Shown: positions 33,177 to 45,241 of the stretch, in pieces
Numbering within the stretch: the first letter of the stretch is position 1
How the letters are laid out: each line of letters opens with the position of its first letter
Origin: Ischnura elegans
Taxonomy: Eukaryota > Arthropoda > Insecta > Odonata > Coenagrionidae
Assembly: GCF_921293095.1 (NCBI RefSeq)
Contig: NC_060249.1
Location: forward strand, 74,907,907 to 74,971,906
DNA length: 64,000 bases
Direction: 5' to 3'
Made by a program: the position numbers and the translations under genes
Notes under the pieces: model-generated
What the model was told of the DNA's origin: nothing
Database searches by the model: none
What the model saw: only the letters and a program-made list of their open reading frames with translations

Positions 33177-33800
33177 GGGTAGTTTCCTTCATCGAAGAAA
33201 ACGAAAGGCGAATAGCGAATCATTACCTGCCATTAGTGTATTCATATTATACAAATTATTTGGTTTTAGAAATCCCAGTTTATACGAATGTTAATGGTCA
33301 ATTTTAACCTCATTTGAAAAAGGCCAGATTGGCGCCCATGCGATGCCACTCCACGTGACGTCACAGGGACCTAGTTTCTATACGAGAAGATAGGAGTTAT
33401 ACATCGTCTGAGGTTACCAATGCATGCATGAGGCACAGAGCTCAGGGAAACATCTCTTAATAATCACCTATTAAAATTGCCTATGGTCGGAAAGTTTCCT
33501 TCGTTTGATAGGGTATTAATAATCCTTATTTAAGGCAAGCGCTGCCTGCTTTAAGCCTGCATCGTAGTGGCGCTATTAGCCACGCACCAAGGTGGCCTCA
33601 CACGGCGGCAGTCGGAACCAGAATGACGTCACACGGGTTTTTCCCAGCATTCATACTTAGCCGTTGAGTTTTCGCGCGCTTTAAAATTTCATTTAATCAC
33701 GAAAAATAGATATCGTCATTTAAAAACCTAAAAACGTGAAATACGTACTCCAGGAGTAATTATCGTTCGATCTAGGAAACAAAAAAATAGGAAACCACCC
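33177..33800. mobile_element. MITE family B, copy 2 (624 bp), TA target
   Basis: Ends GGGTAGTTTCC and GGAAACCACCC, flanked by TA. It is in the same orientation as copy 1 and 278 bp downstream of it. It contains two perfect CRE palindromes TGACGTCA (33356-33363 and 33624-33631), the first overlapping a CACGTG E-box. No ORF. Confidence 0.85.
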
Positions 33801-36220
33801 TATTTCTTAAAACCGCTTCTAGGCCTCCACAGAAACAATATTTAAATTGAAAGTATACGAAACCTCAGGTGCCTAACATCACTAACTTACTGCGGAAGTT
33901 TGTTTTAAATAGAACACGAAGGCCTTCATGGTCTTTGCTGTTTGCAACGAAGATGAAATTCATCATAAAAAACTTATTTGCTTAAGCGGGTCTTGCACCC
34001 CAATCTCCCGGCGAACTACCAGTTCCACAAACAAGCTATCTAATAATTGGAGAATTTCAGATTAAGTATTCCGGCAAGTTGTCTCAAACTCAAGCTAGGG
34101 TATGAAATTTCATACTTGACTAACACCTATTGAAACCTTAAAACCATATAAGTATTACGAATATTGTTGGGAGCCCTGCGAAACTATTGCGATACTACGA
34201 TCAACAAAAAATAATAAGCGATTAGAGCATTGCTCCAAGGAGGCTTACCACACAATGCTGTATTAAGAAATTATATTATAATTTATTCAATTTAACACCA
34301 GCTGTTAAGGATGGGTTTCTGCGATGTAAAGCGTGGGATTTTTTTTTCTCGTGAGCTTCGTACTATGCATAGAGTGAGAATGAGCTGCAATCACGTTTAT
34401 AAACGGAATTCCATGCTAACAGTGATACGAGAGAAATTTTGGGACGAGGTTGATGGAACAAGAGGAAGTTGGTAAGGCGAACCATCTCGTAAAATAGGAA
34501 AATTGTGACCGCGGAACTTAATCTCGCAATTAAATCTTCACCTTGTACGCCGTGGTATAAATAATTGTTGACCCCGGACCTGCGGTTTCTATTACGAAAC
34601 ATTAAACGTTACGTCTAGATGAATGTATCCAAATGGGCCGACATGCATGTAAGTTACAGTTATGGGGGGGGGGGGTTAATTGACGACATGATGGACGTAA
34701 GGGAGGTTCAAGCTCACGAATACTTCGTGTGTGGTATTTTAGCCCCCTTTATTTAGATTTCATCGGCCAATTGATATCATTAGCGTCGAGAATGACGTAT
34801 GAAAATTCGTTCAAAAGGAATGGCAATGCACCTAAATTTGAGGGGAAACTATGTACAGGTATGTTGTTCTATAGACTTGGGAAAATATAGCTCACCCTTA
34901 TAATCGATTCACAACGGTTTGCATGTAAATGCTCTCTATCAATAGTATGTATGGATTTTAAGCCGTTAATCGTGAATCTGAAAACAGCACAAGCGCTTTT
35001 GTATCCATGAAAAAATCGTTTCATTTTTCCATTTCCTGAAGTTCCCATAGTAATTTGGGCCGGGTAAATACCTAAGGTGAAGGGTAGTTATTAACAAGTA
35101 TTTTTTTATGGACTTGACAATTAAGCGTATTTGGATATTTGTCGTAACAAGCTATTTGCATGGAGTTGAAGAAGACGCATCCCTCCTAATCGACCGTCTC
35201 TTGTCGAAAGTATTTAAAGCAAGTAAGCTCTTTTAGCATGGATGGCATCATGTTGAAATTTGTCAAAGGATATATATATTGTCAATATTGGACTCTCGTC
35301 AGTATTTAATTGCGTCTCAAATTCGATAGTTTCACTTCAGTACTTTCACTATTGTGAAAATTTCATATTTGACATAAGTACAGTAAAATGTAGTAAAAGG
35401 TATATTTAGATGATTTCACGATGATAACGCAAGTTTTGAATAAATAATTCATCACGAAAAGAGGCAAAATAAGACCATTTTAGAGGAAGTGATACACTCC
35501 TTTACATATTATGATTATATTCATAAGATATAGATGAATAGACGAAACAGATAGATTAGACAGATTTTTGTTTTCCTCCTATGGGATTCTTTCTTACTCT
35601 ATGTTTGAAGTGAAAATCATCGATCATCACTTCCCGTAAGCTGTTTAAATAACCGGGTATTTTACCAAACTAATGCCATTCCTAGACGTAGATATAGACG
35701 TGTAGATTAAAGTGGTAATCGAAAAAGGGAAGAGAGAGGTCATAGATATTGAAGATAGAAGGAAAGGGGTGGAGAGTCTCCCAGATCGATAAGTATTGGC
35801 GTGGCGTAACCACGCGCCATCCCACGGATCTAATCTCAAATGCGCACGCCAGGGATCGCTTTATTGCCTCAGTCGGCGTATGCGCTCACCAACTCCAGCC
35901 ACAACACACCACGGACGCCTCAAAGAATCAACAATGAGCGTTGGCAATTGCACGGGGAGCGTAGTGCCTGTCGAAGGATTGACGGGGTTTCTATAGTCAC
36001 CCGGGGTACCTCCCTGTTGCGTGCTATGCCGTAACCGCTCGTAGGAAGCGTCGACGAGATAAGGAGGATCTTTAAGGTAGCCGGAAGCTGTAACGGACTG
36101 CTGACTCACCGCCGACCGGTGCCAATATTGCCTGTGCACAGGATTCCTTTCTCGAATGACTTAGGGAGATGTGCGTGAATTTGTTATAATGTTTAATTGA
36201 ATTGACACCAAAGTAGTAAG
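33801..36220. other. Long non-coding stretch; CpG-rich patch at 35790-36150
   Basis: AT-rich, with a 12-base G-run at 34664-34675. The CpG-rich patch (AGCGTCGACGAGATAAGG, CACCGCCGACCGGTGCC) is open in several frames with no domain. I could not match it to rRNA or a known repeat. Confidence 0.35.
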
Positions 36221-36670
36221 GAAACAATCCATCAAATGCTACATATGGAGCATGTTTCTCAATGGAAGCGAGGATTGGATGTTGACTGCAGCAGAGAAGT
36301 CAAGAGCGGAATCATTTGAAATGTGGTGATACCCAAGAATGATGAAGATAAAATGAATCCACCAAATAAGTAATGAGGAAGTGCTAAGAAGAGTGGGAGA
36401 AAAGAGTCGAATCTTTTAAAAATCTTAAAAAGAAGACGGGACAACTTAGTTGTCCACATTATGAGTCATGATGGCCTGATTAAAACAGTCATAGAAGGAC
36501 AAGTGGATAAGAAGAAAGGCTAGGGACGGCCCCGAATGAGTTACATAGGACAGGTAATAAAAGATGCAAAAGAGAAGAAATACGTCGCTATGAAAAGGCT
36601 GGCGAATAGGAAAAAGGAATGGAGAGCAACGTCAAACAAATCTTAGGATTGTTGACTAAAGATGATGATC
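36221..36670 (+). mobile_element. Non-LTR retrotransposon 3' end, copy 2
   Basis: Matches 312-605 and continues to the element end. Frame pieces are CYIWSMFLNGSEDW, SFEMW, DNLVVHIMSHDGL-like, EGQVDKKKG-like and a closing NRKKEWRATSNKS-type sequence before TTGTTGACTAAAGATGATGA. Stops and indels are present, and the 5' end is truncated at about 36221. The tail WR...N...DC followed by D(D)D codons is typical of this insect RT family. Confidence 0.8.
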
Positions 36671-36779
36671 AAAAATCTATGAGGTCATTCACGCTGTTTT
36701 ATTTGCAGTTAGATTGACGGAGAATTTTATTTGTGAAAGCATTTAAAAGTATTCTACTGCAAAGGCAAGCTAACGTGTA

Positions 36780-37040
36780 GCATTTTGCGAGCTGTCCTTG
36801 CTTGTAACCCCTCGCATACTGGACTTCCCTATTCAATTCCCAGACCATTCCATTTAATTCTATCTAGAATGCTACTCTCCCGCCGCTTACCTACCATTCT
36901 TCCCTTTGAACTCAGTTTTTAGTATCTCCTCCCCGCTCTGCACATGTTCCATCCAAACCCTCTACATCCTCAGTGTTCCCTCGAGAAGTTTTCTCTCCTC
37001 GCTCATCATGCCTAGTCTTACATCTTTCATTTTCCATAAT
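36780..37040 (-). mobile_element. Second LINE RT tail fragment
   Basis: On the minus strand the pieces LGMMSEERKLLEGTLRM, WMEHVQSGEEILKTEFKGK and SSILDRIKWNGLG follow the eeR.LLe.lk.Rr..W..H.....l.....eGK..GkR order of LINE RT C-termini. They differ clearly from the neighbouring plus-strand copy, so this belongs to another family, in opposite orientation. Confidence 0.5.
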
Positions 37041-38931
37041 TTGAGAAATTGAGAAGGGGATTCTCGTCCCATAAAGTGATAAAACACACAATTTATATCT
37101 ATTTGTAGTATTAATTCTAAAAAATACTGAAGATAAACTTCTTTTAATACTGTGTAACCATATCATGTTCTAAAATACTTACCAAGGAAAATGAAATGCA
37201 CAGATAGAATAGCATATTACTATACCAGCTGATCTATTTAAGAATTTGCAGAAACACTATCAGTAAATGGAATTCATGCCTAATTGAGTTTTCTTTGGAA
37301 AAAATATTTCCAGTGTAGAGGAAATTAAAAAGAGGCATTCCAGTCTACAGATGTTAATTAGTTTGAAAACAGTTAAGCTTGCTGTTCGAAATTTCGTCTC
37401 TCAGCTATATCATTGAGCATGAAAATATGTACTTTTCATGGTTGGAAAGGGAAATATTTCATTGAAAAATATTCTCAACCAAGACAGTGCAACTATGTTG
37501 AAGTCGCATGACATACCACATGAAGGTCATAGAAGTAACATTAATTCATCAACTTGATTAGAGGTTATTACTTAACTCCACATTGGAGTTAAGCGAGGCA
37601 TAAGAGTAACTGACCGCATATATTATGGTCGTATCGTAAATGATTAATTTTATATCGATGAGAGTTCAGTGGACCAGATTGAAAAAGAATCATTTCCACT
37701 AGAGATAGATACACAAATTAGATGGTGAGGGATTATAAAAAAATAATGGCAAAAGAGACCGCTAATGGGCTCTAAATTAAATTGGGCTTTAAGTTTTTTG
37801 TCAATGTATCGCTTGTAAGTAATATTTTGAAAATTAGCACTGAGGAATTGTCATTGTATTTTATAAAAACAGTAAAAGAAAAGAACGAGAATCATCGCAG
37901 ACTATGATGATTATTTTGCGAAAAAATCTTCTCGATAAATACGTATACCGACTGTATAGATAATTTGGGCAGCGGGAACTTTATGAGGAATGTGATACTA
38001 AGGGCTAAGCGCGATAACTATTAACCATAAGCATTGTTTCGTAAATATGGAGGAAAGGTCTTGCCATTGAGAGACGTAATCGGCTTCTGATACTAGAGTT
38101 GTTTTTTGTGTACTTCGGAAATGCTCACATGAAAGATAATTACCGTCTATCATTACGGTAAATCGTTCATCGCCGCAGGTAATGATGGGATACACGAGGT
38201 ATATCTATAGGCTGCATCAAATCGAAACTGTAGAAAGTGAAAGTAGGCACTCCTGATGACTGGGCTTTCTTCTCATGGCGACCAATTAGTCTATCTTTCC
38301 TCTGACATGTAGTAATCGAGAATCCATTGATGTGTCTTCATGTTAAAATTTATTTTTTTGTATCAGTGCTGCTTCAGAGCGGGTATAACAGGCAATCGAT
38401 AAGGCCTCATAATTGATGAGGAGAGCAGTTAAATGGATTCATTATCTTGAGATAACTAAAGAAGAAAGCCAAGTTATGAAAGATGATTCCAGAAAGCATA
38501 AGGAAATATGATGAAAATTAGGAAATTGTGACTTGTTGGATAAAAATGTAACCTGGGTAAATCACTCTTATGACGGCTTTGATCAAGGAAAATTCATAAT
38601 AAGGAATTTTCCTGTACGAGAAAATGCTGCCAAACAGTTAAATAATATTTAAAATTTTTTGGAATAGAGGAATAAAATGAGTATTTTTTCAAATTAATCT
38701 CTTATACTTCCTTTTAGTTGTGCTATGAAATCTCCTGGTAGGTACTTAATAGGTACGCATAAATTTTACAGATTCTACGCATGTAAGACATGTATATTTC
38801 GCTTTCATATGCCCCTTGAATGAACATGTTACGCATGTACGATAAATAAATTCCTTTTACACCGTAAAAAGCAATTCTTCACAAACGTGTGCCTCTGTGA
38901 AGTTCCGTAGGTCATCCAATGCAGCTGGAAG
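37041..38931. other. Long AT-rich stretch
   Basis: Nothing recognised. Confidence 0.4.
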
Positions 38932-39200
38932 CATAGGCAGATTTAGGGGGGGAGGCACGGGGTCACGTGCCTCCTCCAGGCGCATAAAAATAGACAAGAT
39001 TTTTAGCACGGTAATAATTAAGTTCGTTTTATTTAGTGTGCTACGGAGCCTCAGTAATGTAATTTAATATTAATAACTTTCATAACGAAACAAATAATAT
39101 TTTCTGCACTGATTGTTGTATTTTGTTTTTAATCTAAAATATGAGAAGACCGGTCAAGGCCTTGTGCTCCACCCAGAAAAAAATTCTGGACCCACCCCTG
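38932..39200 (-). mobile_element. hAT-type MITE (family 2), reverse orientation, 8-bp TSD
   Basis: The 269-bp element begins CATAGGCAGATTTAGGGGGG and ends GGACCCACCCCTG, with perfect GCTGGAAG duplications (38924-38931 and 39201-39208). It is the reverse complement of the family at 6469-6753 (GAGGCACGGGGTCACGTGCC block). Confidence 0.9.
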
Positions 39201-41728
39201 GCTGGAAGGGTACCTAATGAGACAAAAAATAAACTCTTTCGAACGGTACATTGCGGTTACCGAGGAGTATATATTGAGTAATAATTTGTATATTTTAAAA
39301 TTCAGTTAATTATCTTTTTGGATCACCTATGGTTTGTCTATTACATGTGTTATTTCCTATTAGACTATGTTTATCGTTCGTAGACCAAATTTCTTCCTTA
39401 AGATATAATAGGAAGTGGATGGGCCAAATATTGGAGTGGTTCGTTATAATACGTCCTAATACGCCGGTAAAATATGCGTGGATTTAAAGGATACAACTCT
39501 GACTGGCATTTTCCGTGAATTGACAGTGGTGGGAACCTTCCTCAGGTATTCTTGTGCACCTTTCGAAGGAATAAGAATCGACGCCCTTTCAATCGCCTGT
39601 GCCTGACTCGGCATATTAAGCAATGGCCGAGAATCAAAATTCTACCTTATATCTTTTTCCTGTCGCACCTATGCCCACTACGGGTTGTATCTCCATTGGG
39701 AAACGAAGGGAAGCTCAGCGTCTGGCCTAAAAAGGTCTTCAAAGATTTGAATATTCTTCGGATAAATGGATGGAATGCATTAGGGGAGCATGAAGTTCAA
39801 TTCTTTAGGAAAGCGTATGGAAACGCAAGGGAAAAAAATTGGTCGAATCCCCAGAGAGATAAAAAATGTAAATATCGAAACCAGGTTGAATTGGGAGGCG
39901 GATTGTGATTTCGAAGAATGATTAATGGATTGCATGCCTCGAATTTTCTCAATCGTTGGAATAAAAGCAGTTTTTTGCGTTGATCATGCAGTATTTACCC
40001 AGTGTCAATCACTCATTAAGCACACCTACAAAGCATTGATTGATCTCTTCACGTTGTCGAATTCCGAGGCAATGAATAATTCTGGCTGCTCACCGTGACA
40101 CGTTAAATTACATTGGAGGTGACTCCTCCTATTTGTGTAGGATATTCAAGGATTTGAAATGGAGAGTGCGGTTTAAGGAAAATAAAGTGTGGCCAAATAA
40201 TGCGCGATAGCTAATTTTAAAGAATTTCGTGCCAATCGTAATTTTTACAGTTCGGATTGCTTGATTGCGCTTGTTCTAATTAGCTTTTTGTTGGCGACTG
40301 CTCAGTCTCGTGAAAATTCATAGGTAGTGCAATGTGAGCTACATGATGTCCATAAATTGTATAAGAAAACAGGGTTATCAAGTGCTCAATTGATATTCCT
40401 CCTCTAAATAGTGAATTGTGGAAGCTCGTGATTTTATTTAGCTGTCAGTAGTCGAGAAATTGAAATAGCACTAAAATGGAATCTAAACCACGTATCTTAA
40501 AATTTTTGAAAACGCAACTAGCAAATCTGCGTCGCTTTATCGTTTTACGCACGAAAGAACCTCATTTATCTGTAAATAATGTTCATAACACATGTATCGA
40601 AAGAAACATTTATTATTCACGGATATATACATGTCACATAGGGTAGCATAGTAGATATATTTCAGTCCATAAAACCGTTTGGATATGAGATAGTCTTATG
40701 ACGTTGTTGAAATGATTCAGTATGGTAGAAATAGTGGAAAATATGGAGTATTTAGGTTCTCCATTTGCATCGAAACAAGATTGAAGCCACGCGCTAATTA
40801 GTAACGGAAAGTGATTTCCATCCAAGGGCTATTGAGGATGGTGTCAAAAACTGGTGTTTACATCCAAGCGTACATACCCCAAATGAACTAGTTTTTATGA
40901 ATTACATGATAATAGTAAACTCCACCCGTAAGAGCTACGAGGAGGGATAAAAATGTTTGTGATTGTATTCAAAGGAACCTTCAAAAGGGAGGACACTCAT
41001 ACTTGTCATTACTTTTTATTTCAAAACGCAATTAGCGAATTTTTTTTTTTTAAGATAATGGACGTTATACTGAAAGCCCTTACGAGATAAATACTGTATT
41101 TATGTGGAGGTACATTTGAAAAATCTAATTGTTAGTGCCTAAGGTAATAGAATCGTAAATACCCTCATTTCGTGAATTTAAACAGACCGTAAGAGGGAAC
41201 AATTTATAAATATACCATTGAGAGGTAATTTACCAAGTCTACATCACAAAAATTAATAAAAATATGTAACAAAGATCAGCGCGCGTATTTTCGGCAGGCT
41301 AGCTCAGAATATCAAACATGTCTCCGGCGATTTATAACTTGTTACTTTCGCTAATTGTAATGCGATCTCACTTCAGGCAATCCGCGTGACTGATGGTTAT
41401 GACATGACGCCATCGCTGCCGCCGATAATTGATGATCACGCGTCATAACCCCTCCGCACATGAATTACGATAAATGGGTGACAAGATAGATTAGGATATA
41501 TGATGCCTTCCGTGCGGGCGAGAAGCAACAAGTCCTCCAAATGCCTAGATTTGCCTGGGAATCCCATATGAGCAGAAAAATGGGGAATAAACGAGATTGC
41601 AGGCTGAATCTGACGCTGAGAGATTTATAATAGAGGATGAAAAATGATGTTTAGAGAAAAAAAGAATGGAGCAAAACAAATGAATATGTAGAGGAAAGAA
41701 GAGGAATGGAATTCAAAAAATGCAAGTA
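39201..41728. other. Long stretch without recognised genes
   Basis: AT-rich. A 118-codon open frame at 39552-39908 (plus) has no recognisable domain and no splice or start support. No TIR element or SINE found. Confidence 0.35.
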
Positions 41729-43381
41729 CCATAAACTGGGGTATCTTTAGTACTGGTGGGGTAAAATTGGAACAGCGACACTACCATGTGGTTTTTAATG
41801 TCCTGCGGTCACCACTTGTGAGACAGCGTGCTTCTTATGAGATCTATCGATACTTTGTTCTTTGCTGCCATCTGGAGGCTATATCCAGGATCTCTGTGAA
41901 TAACCTGGTAAACAACAGCCATTTTTACTTTGGTGTCAGTTTTAATAAGTTCCAAGTGTGCTGCAAACTTTCACGAACTACATTTGGACCACGACAGATA
42001 AGTAACTACAGAAAATTGCATATGCTTCTGCTATCATTTCTGTGAATGTAGAACCAAATAACCTAAAATTACTAACTAGTTTGCTTATGTCTGTCAATAA
42101 TGAGACTCACGTGGGGAAGCCTTGGGACAGTCCCAAAGTTACTCCGCAAAAACATTTTCACTAATTATTATCTTTCTTATTTTAGGAACCCTGAAAGTAT
42201 AATACGGGAATATATACGAGCCCTAGGGTCGAGAAAATAATATCAACGAGAAATATAAAAATTATATCAACGAGAGTTTGGAACAGGCTATTAACGTGAT
42301 TAAGACTAAAGCCCTAACAGGGGCGCCGACATAAAAAAATATTGGGGGGGGCCATATCGGATGTCTTGCCCCGGGAAGAGCTTAAATTCAAAGTGTGTCG
42401 CAGCACCGAAACACTACCATGATTTACACCACTTGATTCAGTTAATCTGCTTAACCATATAATTATTTGTTTCAACACACATTGTTGAATTTATTTTAAA
42501 AGGTAACTATCGTCAAACATGGGAAATAAAAATAATAAATATATTTATGTGATTTCACAAAGCATAATATAACTTAATTATTTTCTTGAATTATTGAGGG
42601 GGCTCCGCCCCCCCAAACGAATCTTTGAGGGGGCTCGGGCCCCCTCAGGCCCCATGGAGTCGGCGCCACTGAGCCCTAACGTACTGGCAGACGCACGAAG
42701 ATGAACTTTATCTGGCTCAGAACACTAAAGCAGCAATGAAGGGATTCATGATTTCCTCCACGGCAAATTCTAGAAATAAGTGGAGGGGCCCCGGAAAGAA
42801 GACCTTTTAGAATATCCTTCTGAGGATGTCGTCCAAATAATCAGCCTACCCGAGCAATTTGGTCGTCGAGGTGTTTTTTCATGTTAAGGAACTTAGGCAG
42901 TGTGCGCATGACTGAATTTTATCCATCATCCTTTATTTTGCTGATTTTCAGGATTTTTTACTATTCATATATGAAGTCTTTATTGAGAAAACTCGCCGGT
43001 CAATTCTTTAATGTTTTTAATATTTTAAATTTTCCATAGCTTTTATGCTATTATTCACAATTTCAACACGGCAGTGGAGGAAATACTGGTTTGTATCACG
43101 TTTTACCAATCAAAAATTGGTACAATTATTTTTTTCCGTTGATTTTAGTCGCAAAACTGATTTGTCTCAAAGTTACCCCAACCGATGGGGTAAAGTTGGG
43201 ACGAAGTCAGGTGGGAGGATAACTCGACAAGGAACGGTCCTAGGACAAGATGCGCTTCTTATTTATGAATAGGAAGGTTAAATCTATCAAAATCACTTGA
43301 ATTTGTTCATTTAATACGCTAAGATTTTTCAGAAATCCAGAAAAACTATGAACTCTGTCCGAAAGTTACCCTTGTTTACGG
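41729..43381. mobile_element. Tc1/mariner-type element, non-autonomous or decayed, split by a hAT MITE
   Basis: Terminal inverted repeats CCATAAACTGGGGTATCTTT (left) and AAAGTTACCCTTGTTTACGG (right) lie between TA dinucleotides (41727-41728, 43382-43383). The total is 1653 bp, or about 1.3 kb without the hAT insertion at 42318-42671, close to a full mariner length. Subterminal copies of GGGGTAAARTTGGRAC occur at about 41759 and 43187, and GGGACAGTCCCAAAGTTAC at about 42124. No DDE transposase is recognised; a 92-codon frame at 41767-42045 shows no domain. Confidence 0.7.
42318..42671. mobile_element. hAT-type MITE (family 3), 8-bp TSD
   Basis: The 354-bp element begins CAGGGGCGCCGACATAAAAA and ends GGAGTCGGCGCCACTG. 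It is flanked by perfect AGCCCTAA duplications (42310-42317 and 42672-42679). It shares GGGGGCTCGGGCCCCCTCAG with 30358-30623 and carries an extra GGGGGCTCCGCCCCCCC. It is nested in the mariner-type element. Confidence 0.92.
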
Positions 43382-44659
43382 TAGCTCCTCAGATGACATT
43401 TGGTGACCAGTGGCCGGTTATCGCTAATTATTTCGCATTTTTCATAGATGTTTGGAAAAGTTTTGTTGAGAATATTTGTAATCCTTAAAGCTGTACCACA
43501 CAATAACTGACATTGTATTGAAAGTCTGCGCTTCATGGGTTGAGGATTTCCCTTCTACGGACCGAACCTAAAATGCTAAAAACTGTCTTAGGAGCTATTA
43601 CTGGTTGCTCAAACTTCTGCAAGGTTCGTATCATATGGTATTCTCTACTTATAATGAATTCTGTTTATGCTTTTGTGGATAAAGTGCTGCGGCTCAGACT
43701 ATTTCTTATGAAGTAAGTTTAACTTTAATTTTAATGTCTTTTATTTTTATACGGAAGAACTGAAATAAAATTGGCTTTTTTTGGGGGTAAATTGCAAAGA
43801 AAAACATTGAAGGGTTGTGGGCATTCGGAAGAATTAATATGCTCGTACATCATTAAGGTAATCGTTCAGTTTCAAAACTAAGTCTTTTAAACTGAGACAA
43901 GCGAAAATAATGTTTCTAAGAAATATGGAGTTTGCTGGTTGGGATGATTATTAAAACTAATTATGTTTTACGCTCAGTTGTTCGCGAAATAATTTTGAAA
44001 ATGCTGTGGAAATTTGCGTTGAGGAAGAATCGTTTAAAAAAACACGAGAAAATAGATATACGTACTCGCATGGCTTGAAGGGAATGTGCGAGAATGCATC
44101 AACTCCATGCCGAGACTTCGGAAAATTCCGCGAAAAAAAGGTCGCCAGCTGGGAATACCATATCGGCTTCGTCGGCGGCCTAAAGTCGACTTCTGGCAAT
44201 CGATTTGAGAAACGTCGATAAGTGGACTCATTGTTCGTATCCATCTAAGCACGTGGACGCCGTCGTGGGAAGGGAAAGGAAGACGAGATAAAAGTCTTTG
44301 ATGGGAAATAAAACAATGGCAAATTCTCACGCTGTTTAATAAGCATATTTTAAAATTCTTTGGAGAAACCTGATTTCATCTTGAACGAAAATCGTAAAAA
44401 TCGGGATGTGCGATATTATTACGATTTGCGTAGTATCGTAAGGTGTGAAGAGATCTAAGAAGATGGTTGAGTAAGATTTTCGTAGCCGCATAAGATTTCC
44501 GTAGACGATTTCTGTGAATTTTTTATGAAAAAGGCGGTATGGCGGCCCAGCCCTTTAGGGGATATATATATATAAATAAGAGCGTTCATGGAGGCGGCGG
44601 CATAACCAAAAGCCGAAGCCAACATTGAACCCTCAAAGTATAATCTTCGATGCTATTTG
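43382..44659. other. Non-coding stretch
   Basis: A CpG-rich patch at 44060-44290 is open on both strands without recognisable domains. A (TA)n tract lies near 44560. No feature assigned. Confidence 0.35.
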
Positions 44660-44776
44660 CGAAATTCCAGAGAGCAAAATTCATTCGTCTTGACCGGGAT
44701 TTGAACCGATTTCCTAGCCGAGTGGTCTAGCTTGTTGAGCAACCGAGGCGTCAATCTTCTCCGTGGAAATTTGTAA
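44660..44776 (-). repeat. tRNA-derived SINE
   Basis: The minus strand reads GCCTCGGTTGCTCAACAAGC (A-box region), CTAGACCACTCGGCTAGG, then GGTTCAAATCCCGGTCAAG (B box at 44706-44694). This is SINE-like tRNA sequence lacking a sound acceptor stem. Borders are approximate. Confidence 0.6.
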
Positions 44777-45241
44777 AATTTCCTGAAATTAGAATTAAAT
44801 TGAAACTAGAAGCTTGCATGCGGTGGAAGGGTTCCAGATTAGTAATGAAAAACACTTCGCTATTTCCGCAATGACGAAGTAGCGATGAGATTTTAGTTGC
44901 TAATACGAAAGTTGGAATAAAAACTTAAACAAAGAAAATTCTTATTCATCAATTTCTATTAATCCTAATACATATTCTTGAGTATTAAATTTAATGGATG
45001 AAAAAATTTACAGTCGAAATAAGCATCGTGTAAAAAAAGCTACGTTGGACCATGAGGCCCATCATGTGATCTTGAGTTTTGCCATTTCCATCTTGTCGGC
45101 ATAGAACTATAAGCTGACAATAGATCTTTTTCATTGGTATCTTTAGTTGCTACCAATCGGTGCACGGCAACTGTTTTTTTAGAAAATAGACTTCCAGTAC
45201 CAAAATCGTGTACTAAGAAACGCCGCGCCGTAAGCTTTAGA

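Noticed and set aside
35860-36150. Possible rRNA fragment because of CpG-rich sequence
   Set aside because: I could not match it to conserved 18S or 28S motifs.
39552-39908. 118-codon plus-strand open frame as a gene
   Set aside because: No domain, no splice-site context, basic composition typical of chance frames.
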